Shown here: piece after piece, positions 9,651-18,037 of the stretch | Layout: every line of letters starts with the position of its first letter | Numbering within the stretch: the first letter of the stretch is position 1 | NCBI RefSeq assembly: GCF_002257645.1 | Contig: NZ_NQMO01000002.1 | Coordinates: 620,001-684,000 of the forward strand | Length of the DNA: 64,000 nucleotides | Reading direction: 5' to 3' | Origin: Paenibacillus sp. XY044 | Lineage (GTDB): Bacteria; Bacillota; Bacilli; Paenibacillales; Paenibacillaceae | Program-made: the position numbers and the translations under genes | The notes under the pieces: generated by a model | Told to the model about the DNA's origin: nothing | What the model saw: only the letters and a program-made list of their open reading frames with translations | The model's database searches: none

Positions 9651-9690
9651 AAAAAACAAACCGCCTTATGGCTGCGGTTTGTTTTCTTTT
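9651..9690. terminator. Bidirectional terminator between convergent HAD and YheC/D genes
   Basis: AACAAACCGC (9655-9664) and GCGGTTTGTT (9674-9683) form a perfect 10-bp stem. It is flanked by A-runs on the left and T-rich sequence on the right, so it can end transcription from both sides. Confidence 0.85.
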
Positions 9691-10799
9691 GTGTCGGCGG
9701 TTTCCGTGCTCTGCCTGTAAACCCAGAGAGCGTACTCCAGCGGCCGCGTAATGGCCGTCCGATACAGATCCGGCTCACCGATCTGGGAGAATACTTCCCT
9801 CGCGGGCTTGGGGTTCACTTCGAGCAGGTAAATCCGGCCTTTCCGGTTGATGGCGAGATCGAGCGCCAGCTCGCACAGCGGCCCGTATTGTTGCTGCAGG
9901 TAGTCGGCGATGTCAACGCCCATTTTGCCTGCCGTCGAGATGACCTGCTGCCGCTGCTCCTCGTCGGTGATCCAAGAGGACAGCAATTGCAGAGCGGGCA
10001 CGGCTCTTCCGCCACCGTGCAGGTTGGAGGTGACGCTTCGAGGAGCTCCCACCCGGCCGGCAATGCCGGTCAGCTGCCAATGCCCCTCCTTGTTTTTTTG
10101 CACCAGCAAGCGGTAGTCGTGGACTCGACCGTCTGGAAGCTCCACCGCGATGCCCTCCTGGATCAAATAGCGGTCCTTCATGTTCCAGCCGCTCAGGATG
10201 GCGCCGAGCCGGGAAGCGTGAATTTTTTGCGGAGAGATGATTTTCCGCTGCTGGTTCCGCCCCTGAATGTAGTATTGGGAAGGGGTCTTCAATTTTTCAA
10301 TCCTTAAAATACCGCGCCCGCCGGTTCCATTGATCGGTTTTAAAAACACGACAGGCCTGTTTTTCAGCATTTGGTGGACGTCCGTCTGCCCATGATACAG
10401 GCGCGTGTCCGGCAGAAACTTCCGGAATTCCGCCTTTTTGGACAGCACTTCGTGAATGGTCCATTTGTTGCGAAGCGGTTTGTTCAGAAAGAGCAGCTTG
10501 CTGTATCGGCTCCGGAACTGCAGAAGCTGGTTGAACCGGGGACTCTTCTGGATGCGGCACCGGTCATAGATCATGTCGGGAAAGCTCCGCCACCGCCGGG
10601 TCCACTTCTTTTGCTTCGCGTCGAATTCCATCGCAAAGATTTTTCTCTTGCTGTCGTTGACGTCCATCGGGGTAAACACAAATACGTCAAGTCCCAGCTT
10701 GCCGCCTTCAACGATCATTTTCTGATAGATCGGTTTTTCCTCCAAATGCTTATGCTCGTTGAGATACAGCGTCAAAATGCCTAACACGGGTAGCGGCAC
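9666..10799 (-). CDS. YheC/YheD-family endospore coat-associated ATP-grasp protein (copy 5)
   Basis: This 377-residue member of the short class is the last in the array. ATP-grasp features include VFLKPINGTGGRGI in the middle and LDLAINRKGRIYLLEVNPKP near the C-terminus. GTG 10799 follows AAGGTGAT with a 6-base gap and overlaps the preceding acetyltransferase gene by 19 bases, so the two are probably translationally coupled. In B. subtilis yheC and yheD products associate with the spore; the chemical reaction is unknown. The C-terminal stop lies inside the bidirectional terminator. Confidence 0.9.
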   Translation of the reverse strand: MPLPVLGILTLYLNEHKHLEEKPIYQKMIVEGGKLGLDVFVFTPMDVNDSKRKIFAMEFDAKQKKWTRRWRSFPDMIYDRCRIQKSPRFNQLLQFRSRYSKLLFLNKPLRNKWTIHEVLSKKAEFRKFLPDTRLYHGQTDVHQMLKNRPVVFLKPINGTGGRGILRIEKLKTPSQYYIQGRNQQRKIISPQKIHASRLGAILSGWNMKDRYLIQEGIAVELPDGRVHDYRLLVQKNKEGHWQLTGIAGRVGAPRSVTSNLHGGGRAVPALQLLSSWITDEEQRQQVISTAGKMGVDIADYLQQQYGPLCELALDLAINRKGRIYLLEVNPKPAREVFSQIGEPDLYRTAITRPLEYALWVYRQSTETADTKENKPQP

Positions 10800-11305
10800 A
10801 GGGGATCACCTTCTTGGGTCAGATTAATGGATGCGCCTTCCGGATTCCCGCACGTTCCCTCCATAACCAGGGCAGGCTGTCCGGCAGCCCCCTGGTTGAT
10901 GGCAACGGCGTGAAGCCCGGCGCGGAAGCACATTTTAACAAAAGGAAGCCGGCTCAGAAGAGCCTCGCATCGCATGGTGCCTAACTGCTGCAGCTGTGAT
11001 GCTAAAAGGTTGGTGCCGACCCTTCTGCCGCGGTAAAGCGGATGGACGACGACGAGACAGCCCCCAGTCCCGTAACCCGATACAAAGCTGACGCCAGCCA
11101 GACGCTCGCCGTCCTCGCACCGGACAGTTGCGGCCATCAGCGAGGTTCCTGGCGCAGCGAGCTGTTCCGCAGACAATCGGGCAAGAAGAATGAACTCTGC
11201 GCCCGCAGCCTGATTTCCGCCGTGTTCAAACACAAATTTAAGCACCTTGGCGTGCCGGCGCAGCCAATCCTCACGGGGAGCCGGGGTTATAGTTACGATC
11301 TGCAC
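10781..11305 (-). CDS. GNAT-family N-acetyltransferase embedded in the YheC/D cluster
   Basis: This is a 174-residue protein with a GNAT core. The acetyl-CoA-binding motif A is seen as VVHPLYRGRRVGTNLLASQL, where the basic R/GxGxG-type loop is partly conserved (RRVGTN). The start is probably GTG 11305 with AAGGGAAGTG upstream. The gene lies between two YheC/D genes, 22 bases after one and overlapping the next by 19, which places it in the same transcript. That suggests it acts on spore-surface or mother-cell substrates, but the acceptor molecule cannot be told from sequence. Confidence 0.75.
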   Translation of the reverse strand: MQIVTITPAPREDWLRRHAKVLKFVFEHGGNQAAGAEFILLARLSAEQLAAPGTSLMAATVRCEDGERLAGVSFVSGYGTGGCLVVVHPLYRGRRVGTNLLASQLQQLGTMRCEALLSRLPFVKMCFRAGLHAVAINQGAAGQPALVMEGTCGNPEGASINLTQEGDPLCRYPC

Positions 11306-11327
11306 CTGTCAATCACTTCCCTTGCAA

Positions 11328-12440
11328 TTACATTTTAGATTGATTGGAGAGATACTCGCTGTATTGGAAAATTCGCTTGAGAGACCGCTTCCGGATATGC
11401 GGTTCATCGAATTTCATCGGTTTGGCGTTCGCTTCGAAGAACCAGACGTTTCCTCCCTCGTCAACTCCGAGGTCCATCGACATCTCTCCATGATCGTAGC
11501 CGGAAGCCTTCTCGATCTGGCGGGCGGCGATCATGGCCGTCGTTCGGACACGGTTCATAATCACGGCCGACATTTCGGATCCGAACACATCGGATAAGAG
11601 CTTGCTGGGATCCTCAATCGTGCCGCCTCTGGGCACATGGGTCGTAATGCTCTTCGAACCGGCCATTCTCGCCCCGATGCCGGTGACGCCCCATTGGCCT
11701 TTGTTGTTTTTTTGCAGCAGCGCTCTCAGGTCAAAGTGCCGGTTGTTGACGGAAGCAAGCTCGATGCCCTGCTGAATAATGTAGCGCGCGCTGCCGGTTT
11801 CGCTTTTGATCCGTGCCCACAGGCGGTAGAGGTTCCGCGTTTTGTAGGTGGTGCTGGACCGGTGGTGCTGAACTTTGAGCCGGTAGGGAAGCAGTTTGTC
11901 CTTCTGGTATTTCAGCATCATGATACCCTTTCCGGCTTTTCCGCTTTCCGGCTTGAGGTAGAGGCAGGGATAACGCTCAAGCATTCTCTGCAGCGTGCTC
12001 ACGCTGGTGAAGCGTTTGGTTACCGGTACAAGATGCTCCGTGGATTTGGAGATTCTGAGCCACTCGAACAGATGCCATTTGTTAAAAAAGTGCGGGTTGA
12101 ACAGCGAAATGGAAGGATGCTTCATGCAATCCTTGATTTTCCGGCGCACAGCGGGCCGGAGTTCGTCTTCGCGCTGCGGAATCCGGTTATAGATGACCTG
12201 GGGCAGCGGAAAATACTGCTGTTCCCAGGTCTCCTCGTCATTCAGCGTAAATCCCTTGATCCGATCCTCCGTCAACTTCAGATCCCTGGCCGTCACCACA
12301 TAGACAGGGAAACCCATTTTCTGTCCCGTCTTGACAATGTCTTCAAAATTCGCTTGATTACCCCGAAAATAACCGTGGGAATCCGACATGGTCAGGATGG
12401 CCACGACGGGCTTGTTGTCGTCATTGCTTCGGATGTTCAC
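11328..12440 (-). CDS. YheC/YheD-family endospore coat-associated protein (copy 4)
   Basis: This 370-residue member lacks the N-terminal extension of the long class. The predicted nucleotide-binding segment is LYLKPESGKAGKGIMMLKY, and the conserved C-terminal LGVDEGGNVWFFEANAKPM carries the acidic and Asn metal ligands expected of ATP-grasp folds. GTG 12440 has AGGAGGG 7 bases upstream, and its first 4 bases overlap the stop of copy 3, showing an operon arrangement. The role on the spore surface is inferred from family membership. Confidence 0.92.
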   Translation of the reverse strand: MNIRSNDDNKPVVAILTMSDSHGYFRGNQANFEDIVKTGQKMGFPVYVVTARDLKLTEDRIKGFTLNDEETWEQQYFPLPQVIYNRIPQREDELRPAVRRKIKDCMKHPSISLFNPHFFNKWHLFEWLRISKSTEHLVPVTKRFTSVSTLQRMLERYPCLYLKPESGKAGKGIMMLKYQKDKLLPYRLKVQHHRSSTTYKTRNLYRLWARIKSETGSARYIIQQGIELASVNNRHFDLRALLQKNNKGQWGVTGIGARMAGSKSITTHVPRGGTIEDPSKLLSDVFGSEMSAVIMNRVRTTAMIAARQIEKASGYDHGEMSMDLGVDEGGNVWFFEANAKPMKFDEPHIRKRSLKRIFQYSEYLSNQSKM

Positions 12441-13813
12441 TCCACATCCCTCCTGCGGAACTTGCTCAAATACAGGCAGTGTTCAAGAATATGCTCCACG
12501 GATGCTTTTCCTTCCGCCTTGAGGGAAGGGTGGCTGAAAATGGAACGGCCCGGCTTGGCGTTCGCTTCAAACATCCACACTTTCTCGTCTTGGTCGATCC
12601 CCAGGTCAAAGCCGATCTCCCCAAGAAGGTGCTGGTGATGGAACTCAATCGCCTCGGCCAGCGTGATCGCGATTCTTTTGGCGTTTTGCAGCACCTCGTC
12701 GGATCTTGACCCAAAGGTCCGGCTCAGCGCCTGTTCAGGTGTGAGGAGGGAGCCGCCGTTCTTCAAGTGGGTGGTTACGCTGCCGCGTCCGGCCTTTTTG
12801 GCGCCCACGCCGACAACGACCCACTTGTTGCTGCCGTTTTTATGCATGTGGAAGCGGAAGTCAATGGGACAGTTGTCGATTTCAACCAGCCGGATCCCCT
12901 GTTGGATGACATACGTTTCCAGTGTGCGGCCGTGCCTCGATTTCAGCATCCGCATCAAGCTGTTGAAGTTGCTGAAGCGGAGCAGGACGTTGCCTCCTCC
13001 CTTGCGGTAGCGGGCAAAATATCCCCTTTTCGGGAGGTAAGTCAAACGGTAGATGCCTTTTCCCAAACTGCCTGCAGATGGCTTGTAGTACAGGAACTGG
13101 TGTCTTTCCAGCATATCCTTGATCCGTTCCGGGGAAGGATTGATATGGGATTCGGGCACGTATCGGTTGACCGTGTTGTCATCCTCCAGCAGGCGGTAGA
13201 TGTCGGACTTGTTGAAGAAGCTCCAGTTAAAGAAAGGGATCCTCTTGCGGGTCAGCCGCTCTCTGAGCTGGTTGATCGAAGAGGAGGTTTCCGCTTTCCG
13301 GCTCGGGAGGCGGTTGTAGACGACATCGGGCAGAGGAACGGTTTTGCGGTAAAAGCTCCCGTTGTCGTTCAGGAAATAGCCCCGGACCGTATCCTGCTGC
13401 CAATTGATGTCCTTGGGCGTAAAGGCGAAAATATACGATTTTCTTTTCCCTTCGCGGAGCAGCTGTTTGATGAAAGAGGTCCGGGAAGCAAATGGCTGCG
13501 ATGGCGACGTGCTGGGGCCGTCAGAGAGTACGCCGATCAAAGGACCGAGCTGGACTTCGTCCTCCTGGAGGTTTCTCAGCATCACGCCGCCAGCGCTCGG
13601 CACGTGAATGCCGCTCCGGACACCGGAGCTGAGGAAGAGATGTTTTCCAGACTTTTTTATGGGCTTGACGGCTGCGTTAATCATGTCTTTTCCCAGACGG
13701 AGCTGAATATTTTTTTTGCCGGACAGATTGAGGCTTTTCATTAGCGAATTCGAAATATAGACGACTTTCTCGGGCTGCTGCGAAAAATGAACATTACAAA
13801 ATGTCAAACTCAT
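12437..13813 (-). CDS. YheC/YheD-family endospore coat-associated protein, long form (copy 3)
   Basis: This 458-residue member has about 90 extra N-terminal residues compared with its short neighbours, as in YheD-type proteins. The ATP-grasp signature is LYYKPSAGSLGKGIYRLTY and the C-terminal ligand region is FDLGIDQDEKVWMFEANAKP. ATG 13813 (AGGAGGG 8 bases upstream) is preferred to the TTG one codon earlier. The stop of copy 2 and this start share one base (TGATG), which points to translational coupling. Confidence 0.92.
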   Translation of the reverse strand: MSLTFCNVHFSQQPEKVVYISNSLMKSLNLSGKKNIQLRLGKDMINAAVKPIKKSGKHLFLSSGVRSGIHVPSAGGVMLRNLQEDEVQLGPLIGVLSDGPSTSPSQPFASRTSFIKQLLREGKRKSYIFAFTPKDINWQQDTVRGYFLNDNGSFYRKTVPLPDVVYNRLPSRKAETSSSINQLRERLTRKRIPFFNWSFFNKSDIYRLLEDDNTVNRYVPESHINPSPERIKDMLERHQFLYYKPSAGSLGKGIYRLTYLPKRGYFARYRKGGGNVLLRFSNFNSLMRMLKSRHGRTLETYVIQQGIRLVEIDNCPIDFRFHMHKNGSNKWVVVGVGAKKAGRGSVTTHLKNGGSLLTPEQALSRTFGSRSDEVLQNAKRIAITLAEAIEFHHQHLLGEIGFDLGIDQDEKVWMFEANAKPGRSIFSHPSLKAEGKASVEHILEHCLYLSKFRRRDVE

Positions 13814-14934
13814 CAATTTACCCTCCTAAGTTGTCGAAGCAATAAATAGCGGGCGTAACGGAGCGGATTTTCCGTAGCGAGAATATCGCTGCCTGGTTCC
13901 CCAATGTGCCGGAAGGAGGTGCGCCCCGGTTTGGAATTGACTTCAAGCAGCCAGATTTTCCCTTTCGTATCGATGCCAAAATCGATACCCAGTTCTCCGA
14001 GCCGGCCATAACGGCTTTCCAGAATCGGCGGAATCTTCTCCGACAGATTATGAAGACGATCCCTTATGTGTTCTGCCCGGTGAGCCCCAAATTGTTCGGT
14101 CAGAAAAGGCAGGACAGACAGAGGCTTTCCTCCGCCGTGAAGGTTTGAGGTAATGCTGTCCGGGTTACCCAGGCGCAGAGCCATGCCGGTACGCATCCAC
14201 GAACCCGTTTCATTTTTTTGCATCAGCACTCTAACGTCAAAAGGGGCGCCATCCGCGCTGTACAAATGCAGGAAGGGCTGAATCAGGTAAGAGCGGCCCC
14301 CGGTAAACTGCCGGATCCATGCCAGACCGGAACGCGTATCGTCGAAGTGCTTAACAAACGGCAGGTTGCTTGCGCTCCTTCCTCTGATCGTGAGGGAACC
14401 GTCTGCGGCATGACGTGTGACGTGAAGCGTGTTTTTTCCCTGGGATCCGCTCATCGGTTTCATGAACAGTTCGCCGTTAAATGCCCCCAGGCAGCGCAGC
14501 AGCTGGCTGCTTTCCCGGTAGGAAACGGTCGGAGGAAGAAACGAAAGCAGAACGGGCTCCTTCCGGAGCACCTGGTCCACATGCCCTTTCCCCGGAAGTC
14601 CGCGGGACCACAGGATCCACTTTTTACCTGCAGGGGCATCCGCAAGAAGCTTCACTGCAGCCCGGTATTCACTGCCTTGGTGCGGAAAACAACGGTCATA
14701 GACGATGTCCGGAAAGGGGACCCTGGCTGCGTGCCACGTCCCATTGCTGAAGATATATCCCTGGATGTTCTCCTGCCCCTCGGGCACGCCGTCAGGGCAA
14801 AAGACGACGACCTGAATGCCGTATTTCCTCCCGGCCAGAGCCAATCGGCGGGCGAATCCCTCTCCCGAGAAGGGAGGGGAGCCCGGAGCGGAGGAACTTA
14901 ATATCCCAATGGTTCCGATCGTAGTTTTTTTCAT
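13813..14934 (-). CDS. YheC/YheD-family endospore coat-associated protein (copy 2)
   Basis: This is a 373-residue short-class member. The central nucleotide-binding segment reads LFMKPMSGSQGKNTLHVTR, so the usual GKG is replaced by GKN. The C-terminal metal-ligand block is FGIDTKGKIWLLEVNSKPG. It has an excellent ribosome site, TTAGGAGGTG, just before ATG 14934. It lies 11 bases after copy 1 and is coupled to copy 3. The changed glycine loop might weaken nucleotide binding, but this is inference. Confidence 0.92.
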   Translation of the reverse strand: MKKTTIGTIGILSSSAPGSPPFSGEGFARRLALAGRKYGIQVVVFCPDGVPEGQENIQGYIFSNGTWHAARVPFPDIVYDRCFPHQGSEYRAAVKLLADAPAGKKWILWSRGLPGKGHVDQVLRKEPVLLSFLPPTVSYRESSQLLRCLGAFNGELFMKPMSGSQGKNTLHVTRHAADGSLTIRGRSASNLPFVKHFDDTRSGLAWIRQFTGGRSYLIQPFLHLYSADGAPFDVRVLMQKNETGSWMRTGMALRLGNPDSITSNLHGGGKPLSVLPFLTEQFGAHRAEHIRDRLHNLSEKIPPILESRYGRLGELGIDFGIDTKGKIWLLEVNSKPGRTSFRHIGEPGSDILATENPLRYARYLLLRQLRRVN

Positions 14935-14945
14935 CGCTGCACCTC

Positions 14946-16313
14946 CTAAAACCCGGACAAAAAGGTGCAGTATTCCAGCAGACGTTTGACGGATGGCCTT
15001 ATTTTCTGGTCATGGAGCGGCGTATTGTCGTTTTTGGAAGGCTTGGAGTTGACCTCAAGCAGCCAAATTTTACCGGAAGTATCCATGGCCAGGTCGATGC
15101 CGAGTTCGCCGAAGTGGGCAGGCAGCAGCGCATCCAAGCCTTTGGCAATGTCCAGCGAAGCCCGCTGCAGCTTGGTGTGTGCGGTGTTTTTGACGTTTGA
15201 CGGCAGGTCGCAGCGGTTCACGGCTTCCTTCACGGAGCTTAGGGTTCCGCCTCTGGCGAGGTTCGAAACGAAATGATTCCCACCCGCGATCCGGGCCACG
15301 ACCGAGGTCACGCTCCATTTTCCCAGACCGTTCTTTTGGACGAGCGCACGGAAATCGATGGGCCGTTTGCTGTGGTCGATGAGCGTCAAGCCTTGCTGGA
15401 TTTGGTAACGGGTGCTTTTCATCTTTCCGGAAATGTTGGTGAACAGTTTGGTAAGATTGGGATAGCTTTGTTTTTTGGGACCGCCAACCGACGTGGCCAA
15501 AGTTTGATAGGTGCCGTCAGACTGCTTGGAGATCCGGATGATCCCTTTGCCGAGGCTGCCCCGCACCGGTTTCAGAAAAACGACCGGATATTGGTTGCAC
15601 ATCTTCTTCAGGATGGGATAACCGGTCAACAGATGCGACTCCGGCATCAGCCGGGATAAGGAGGAGTCCTGTTTCAGCGTGTCGAACACTTCATTTTTGT
15701 CCAGAAACTTTTCGTTGAATATGTGGCTCCCGTACCGGGATTTTACTTCTTTCATAAAATGCTGTACGCTAGGTTTATTCTCCATTTTGCGTGTCGTCAG
15801 GCGGTTAGTGATGACATCTGCGATAGGCATTGTTGTCTGGCGCCATCCGCCGTCATAGATCCAGCCCTGTATACTGCTTGCACTCTCGGTGATGTGATTC
15901 GGAGTGAAGAAGTATACGTATGCACCCTGCTTGCGGCAGGCGTTGACGAGTTCCCTGCAGAACATGGAAATGGAACCGAACGGCTTTTCCGGCGTGTCAG
16001 GATGATCCCGGCTGATCAGCACGCTGATGAGCGGACCCAGCCTGAGCGTTTTGCTGGATGGGCTGTATGCCGCCCGGAGTACGGGACGGGACGCTAAGCC
16101 CATTTTGCGGGCCAGTGGCTCGCTGATGCGAAGGCCGGAATATTTTGCTGCGGAAATAACGGTGATCTCTTGTCTAAAGGAACCAAAGGACAGCTGCAGA
16201 GGCCGGTCGGTGGGAATTTTCCACTGTTTGATCAGCCTCTCGCCGAGCATGACGGTGTTTTCTTTCACAATGCCCGGGCTGAACGTTTGGACCGGTAGCT
16301 TTTTTTTGGACAT
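14946..16313 (-). CDS. YheC/YheD-family endospore coat-associated protein, long form (copy 1)
   Basis: This 455-residue protein is the first gene of the minus-strand array. The N-terminal extension (about residues 1-100) is predicted to be beta-rich, and the ATP-grasp part begins near residue 105. Motifs are VFLKPVRGSLGKGIIRI in the centre and LAMDTSGKIWLLEVNSKP near the end. ATG 16313 follows GGAAGGAGATC. The divergent neighbour is a YheA/YlbF-like gene, matching the linkage of yheA with yheC/yheD in B. subtilis. Expression in the mother cell is expected, but I could not assign a clear sigma-E or sigma-K promoter. Confidence 0.92.
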   Translation of the reverse strand: MSKKKLPVQTFSPGIVKENTVMLGERLIKQWKIPTDRPLQLSFGSFRQEITVISAAKYSGLRISEPLARKMGLASRPVLRAAYSPSSKTLRLGPLISVLISRDHPDTPEKPFGSISMFCRELVNACRKQGAYVYFFTPNHITESASSIQGWIYDGGWRQTTMPIADVITNRLTTRKMENKPSVQHFMKEVKSRYGSHIFNEKFLDKNEVFDTLKQDSSLSRLMPESHLLTGYPILKKMCNQYPVVFLKPVRGSLGKGIIRISKQSDGTYQTLATSVGGPKKQSYPNLTKLFTNISGKMKSTRYQIQQGLTLIDHSKRPIDFRALVQKNGLGKWSVTSVVARIAGGNHFVSNLARGGTLSSVKEAVNRCDLPSNVKNTAHTKLQRASLDIAKGLDALLPAHFGELGIDLAMDTSGKIWLLEVNSKPSKNDNTPLHDQKIRPSVKRLLEYCTFLSGF

Positions 16314-16499
16314 CGTGGATCTCCTTCCAACAACAACTTGATGTCTACAGGGCAGATAAGGAGCATCTGCAATATTGCATGTAATGCATCATATGAGGAC
16401 ATATATCCCTTGGTGATTGACCCACTTTTATAAAAACCGGGATTTCAGCCCTTCAATTTATCGGAGATGGTCGGATTTTTAAGCTGTGAGCGATGCAAA

Positions 16500-16535
16500 A
16501 CCGCGCGATTGCCGCAGGAATAACCTCCGCGCGGT
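16500..16535. repeat. Perfect 8-bp GC inverted repeat between divergent yhe genes
   Basis: ACCGCGCG (16500-16507) and CGCGCGGT (16528-16535) are perfectly complementary around a 20-base loop. No T-run follows, so it is not a clear terminator. It lies 71 bases before the YlbF-like start, inside the 292-base divergent spacer, where it could be an operator or a leader hairpin. Confidence 0.6.
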
Positions 16536-16605
16536 CGCAATCCGTCTTCAGTGATATCACGTCGATTGGCGTTACTGCCCAAACTTAAGGAGGAAATGAC
16601 AACCT

Positions 16606-16953
16606 ATGAACATTTATGACAAAGCGCATGACCTGGCAAAAGCCCTAAAAGAAAGCTCGGAGGTTCAGGAAATCAGCTCGGCGATGACCCTGATCGAAGC
16701 GGATCCGGAGAGCAAAAAAATGCTTGAGGATTTCCGCCAGCGGCAAATGGAAATTCAGCAGCGGATGATGTCCGGGGATATGCCTTCCCAGGAAGAGATG
16801 GAGAAGATGGAGAAGCTCTTCGACGTGCTCAGCCTGAACCTGAACATCCGCCGGTTGTTTGAAGCGGAGCGCCGTCTCAGCACGATCATCGAGGACGTGA
16901 ACAAAATCATTTCGGACAGCCTTCAGCATCTATATGGGGGACAAAGCCTGTAA
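16606..16953 (+). CDS. YlbF/YheA/YmcA-family regulator-like protein
   Basis: This is a 115-residue, wholly helical protein of the YlbF/YmcA/YheA family. The heptad-rich start (KAHDLAKALKESSEVQ) and the central segment with EMEKMEKLFDVLSLN match the family fold. YlbF and YmcA in B. subtilis form a complex with RNase Y and affect competence, biofilm and sporulation. YheA is the uncharacterised paralogue. The neighbourhood with YheC/D genes favours YheA. AAGGAGGAAAT precedes ATG 16606. Confidence 0.88.
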   Translation: MNIYDKAHDLAKALKESSEVQEISSAMTLIEADPESKKMLEDFRQRQMEIQQRMMSGDMPSQEEMEKMEKLFDVLSLNLNIRRLFEAERRLSTIIEDVNKIISDSLQHLYGGQSL

Positions 16954-17067
16954 GATGAGGTTAGGTTTGCATGCCCGCCAATAGATGGACAAAACTTTTC
17001 TCATATTTTCGTGAACCCCTTCATAGAGTAGAAATATAGAGTTACCAAATGAAGGAGCTGCGATGAG

Positions 17068-17355
17068 ATGAAAAAAAGAAGCAAACTGAAACATTCCATT
17101 TACCTACTTCTCGCTTTGGCGATGCTGGTGTACGCTCTGCCCCGGATCAATTTCAGCGGCGGATGGACCTGGGCTTCCGGGTTCGGAGCGGCTTGGGCGC
17201 TGTTTGCCTTTCTGATAATCGGCTCGCACCTGCACTTCTTACTCGGGGTGGACGAAGAGAAGCAGAGAGCGCTGGAGCGAATCCGCAAGGCCAAGCTGCA
17301 GCAGTGGCAGCTGAAGTGGCCGGAGGAAACACAGCAGCGGCAGGAAAATGTATAA
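17068..17355 (+). CDS. Small two-helix membrane protein of unknown function
   Basis: This is a 95-residue protein that I do not recognise. A basic N-terminus (MKKRSKLKHS) leads into a hydrophobic segment at about residues 11-25, then a short loop with NFSGGW, a second hydrophobic segment at about 40-55, and a charged helical tail ending KWPEETQQRQENV. The topology suggests a hairpin with both ends in the cytoplasm. GAAGGAGCTG precedes ATG 17068. A terminator lies 14 bases after the stop, so it is the last gene of its transcript. Confidence 0.7.
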   Translation: MKKRSKLKHSIYLLLALAMLVYALPRINFSGGWTWASGFGAAWALFAFLIIGSHLHFLLGVDEEKQRALERIRKAKLQQWQLKWPEETQQRQENV

Positions 17356-17368
17356 ATGCGGTAAAAAA

Positions 17369-17411
17369 AGCTGTCTTACGCAAAGATTTTGCGGTGAGGC
17401 GGCTTTTTTTG
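17369..17411 (+). terminator. Rho-independent terminator
   Basis: GCTGTCTTACGCAAA pairs with TTGCGGTGAGGCGGC through mostly Watson-Crick and G-T pairs. Seven Ts follow (17404-17410). Confidence 0.8.
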
Positions 17412-17610
17412 CGTTTCGTGGGAAAGGGTGAGATTCAGGAAAGTGGGACGGACATAAAACGGATCGAGTACGTAAGGCGTGGAAAATATGTTAAGCGCAC
17501 CAGCACTCTACGCGGAGCTATCCGCTAAATGCTGCTCAGCGTCCATGTTCGGTTGCTTATTGAGGGTAGAAGAGAAGTGGGTAGGGAGAAACGGAGAGAG
17601 TTAGTCGAGT

Positions 17611-17802
17611 AGGTGCAAAAGTGCATCTAATTTCGCCGTATCGGAGGAATGAGCGCTAGTTAAGCGCAAAAGTGCATCTATTACCGGATAAAATGGCCAT
17701 TTTGGCGAAAAAGGAGATAAATAAGTGCATTATTGCAGTTATTTTGGTAGAAAGGGTCTATGTGAGAGAAAATAAATGCACTTTTGCATTTATTTTGTAA
17801 CC
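17611..17802. repeat. Cluster of four TGCAAAAGTGCA-type short repeats in a 680-base gene-free gap
   Basis: Between the terminator and ytoI no gene is supported. Instead the motif TGCAAAAGTGCA recurs: at 17614 and about 17665 in one orientation followed by TCTA, then in degenerate or inverted form near 17725 (AAGTGCATTATTGCAGTTATTTT) and 17772 (AAATGCACTTTTGCATTTA). The cores are imperfect palindromes about 50-60 bases apart. Similar short repeats are common between genes in this group as far as I recall. Further on, at 17876-17936, is a CCGTA/CGCAC-rich stretch with no evident function. Confidence 0.65.
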
Positions 17803-17988
17803 TGACTGTCCAGTCATGACAGTGATGGGATGCGCCCCCGCGAGCGATGTGACGTCACCCCATCTGCCGTACCCACTCTGCACTCGCCGTATCCGCCGTA
17901 CCCGTCCCACATATCGCACATACCTCGCACATCGCTTAATAATAACCGCCATTCCCGTGTGCCCCCTGTTATTTTCCTGCGCCAACCA

Positions 17989-17997
17989 TGATATAAT
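17989..17997 (+). promoter_or_regulatory. Extended -10 promoter element before ytoI
   Basis: TG-A-TATAAT at 17989-17997 is a full extended -10 box 41 bases before the start codon of ytoI. No strong -35 box is present at the right distance, which is usual for extended -10 promoters. Confidence 0.55.
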
Positions 17998-18037
17998 AGT
18001 ACAGTATGGTACAGATAGAAACGTGGGGGTGTAACAG

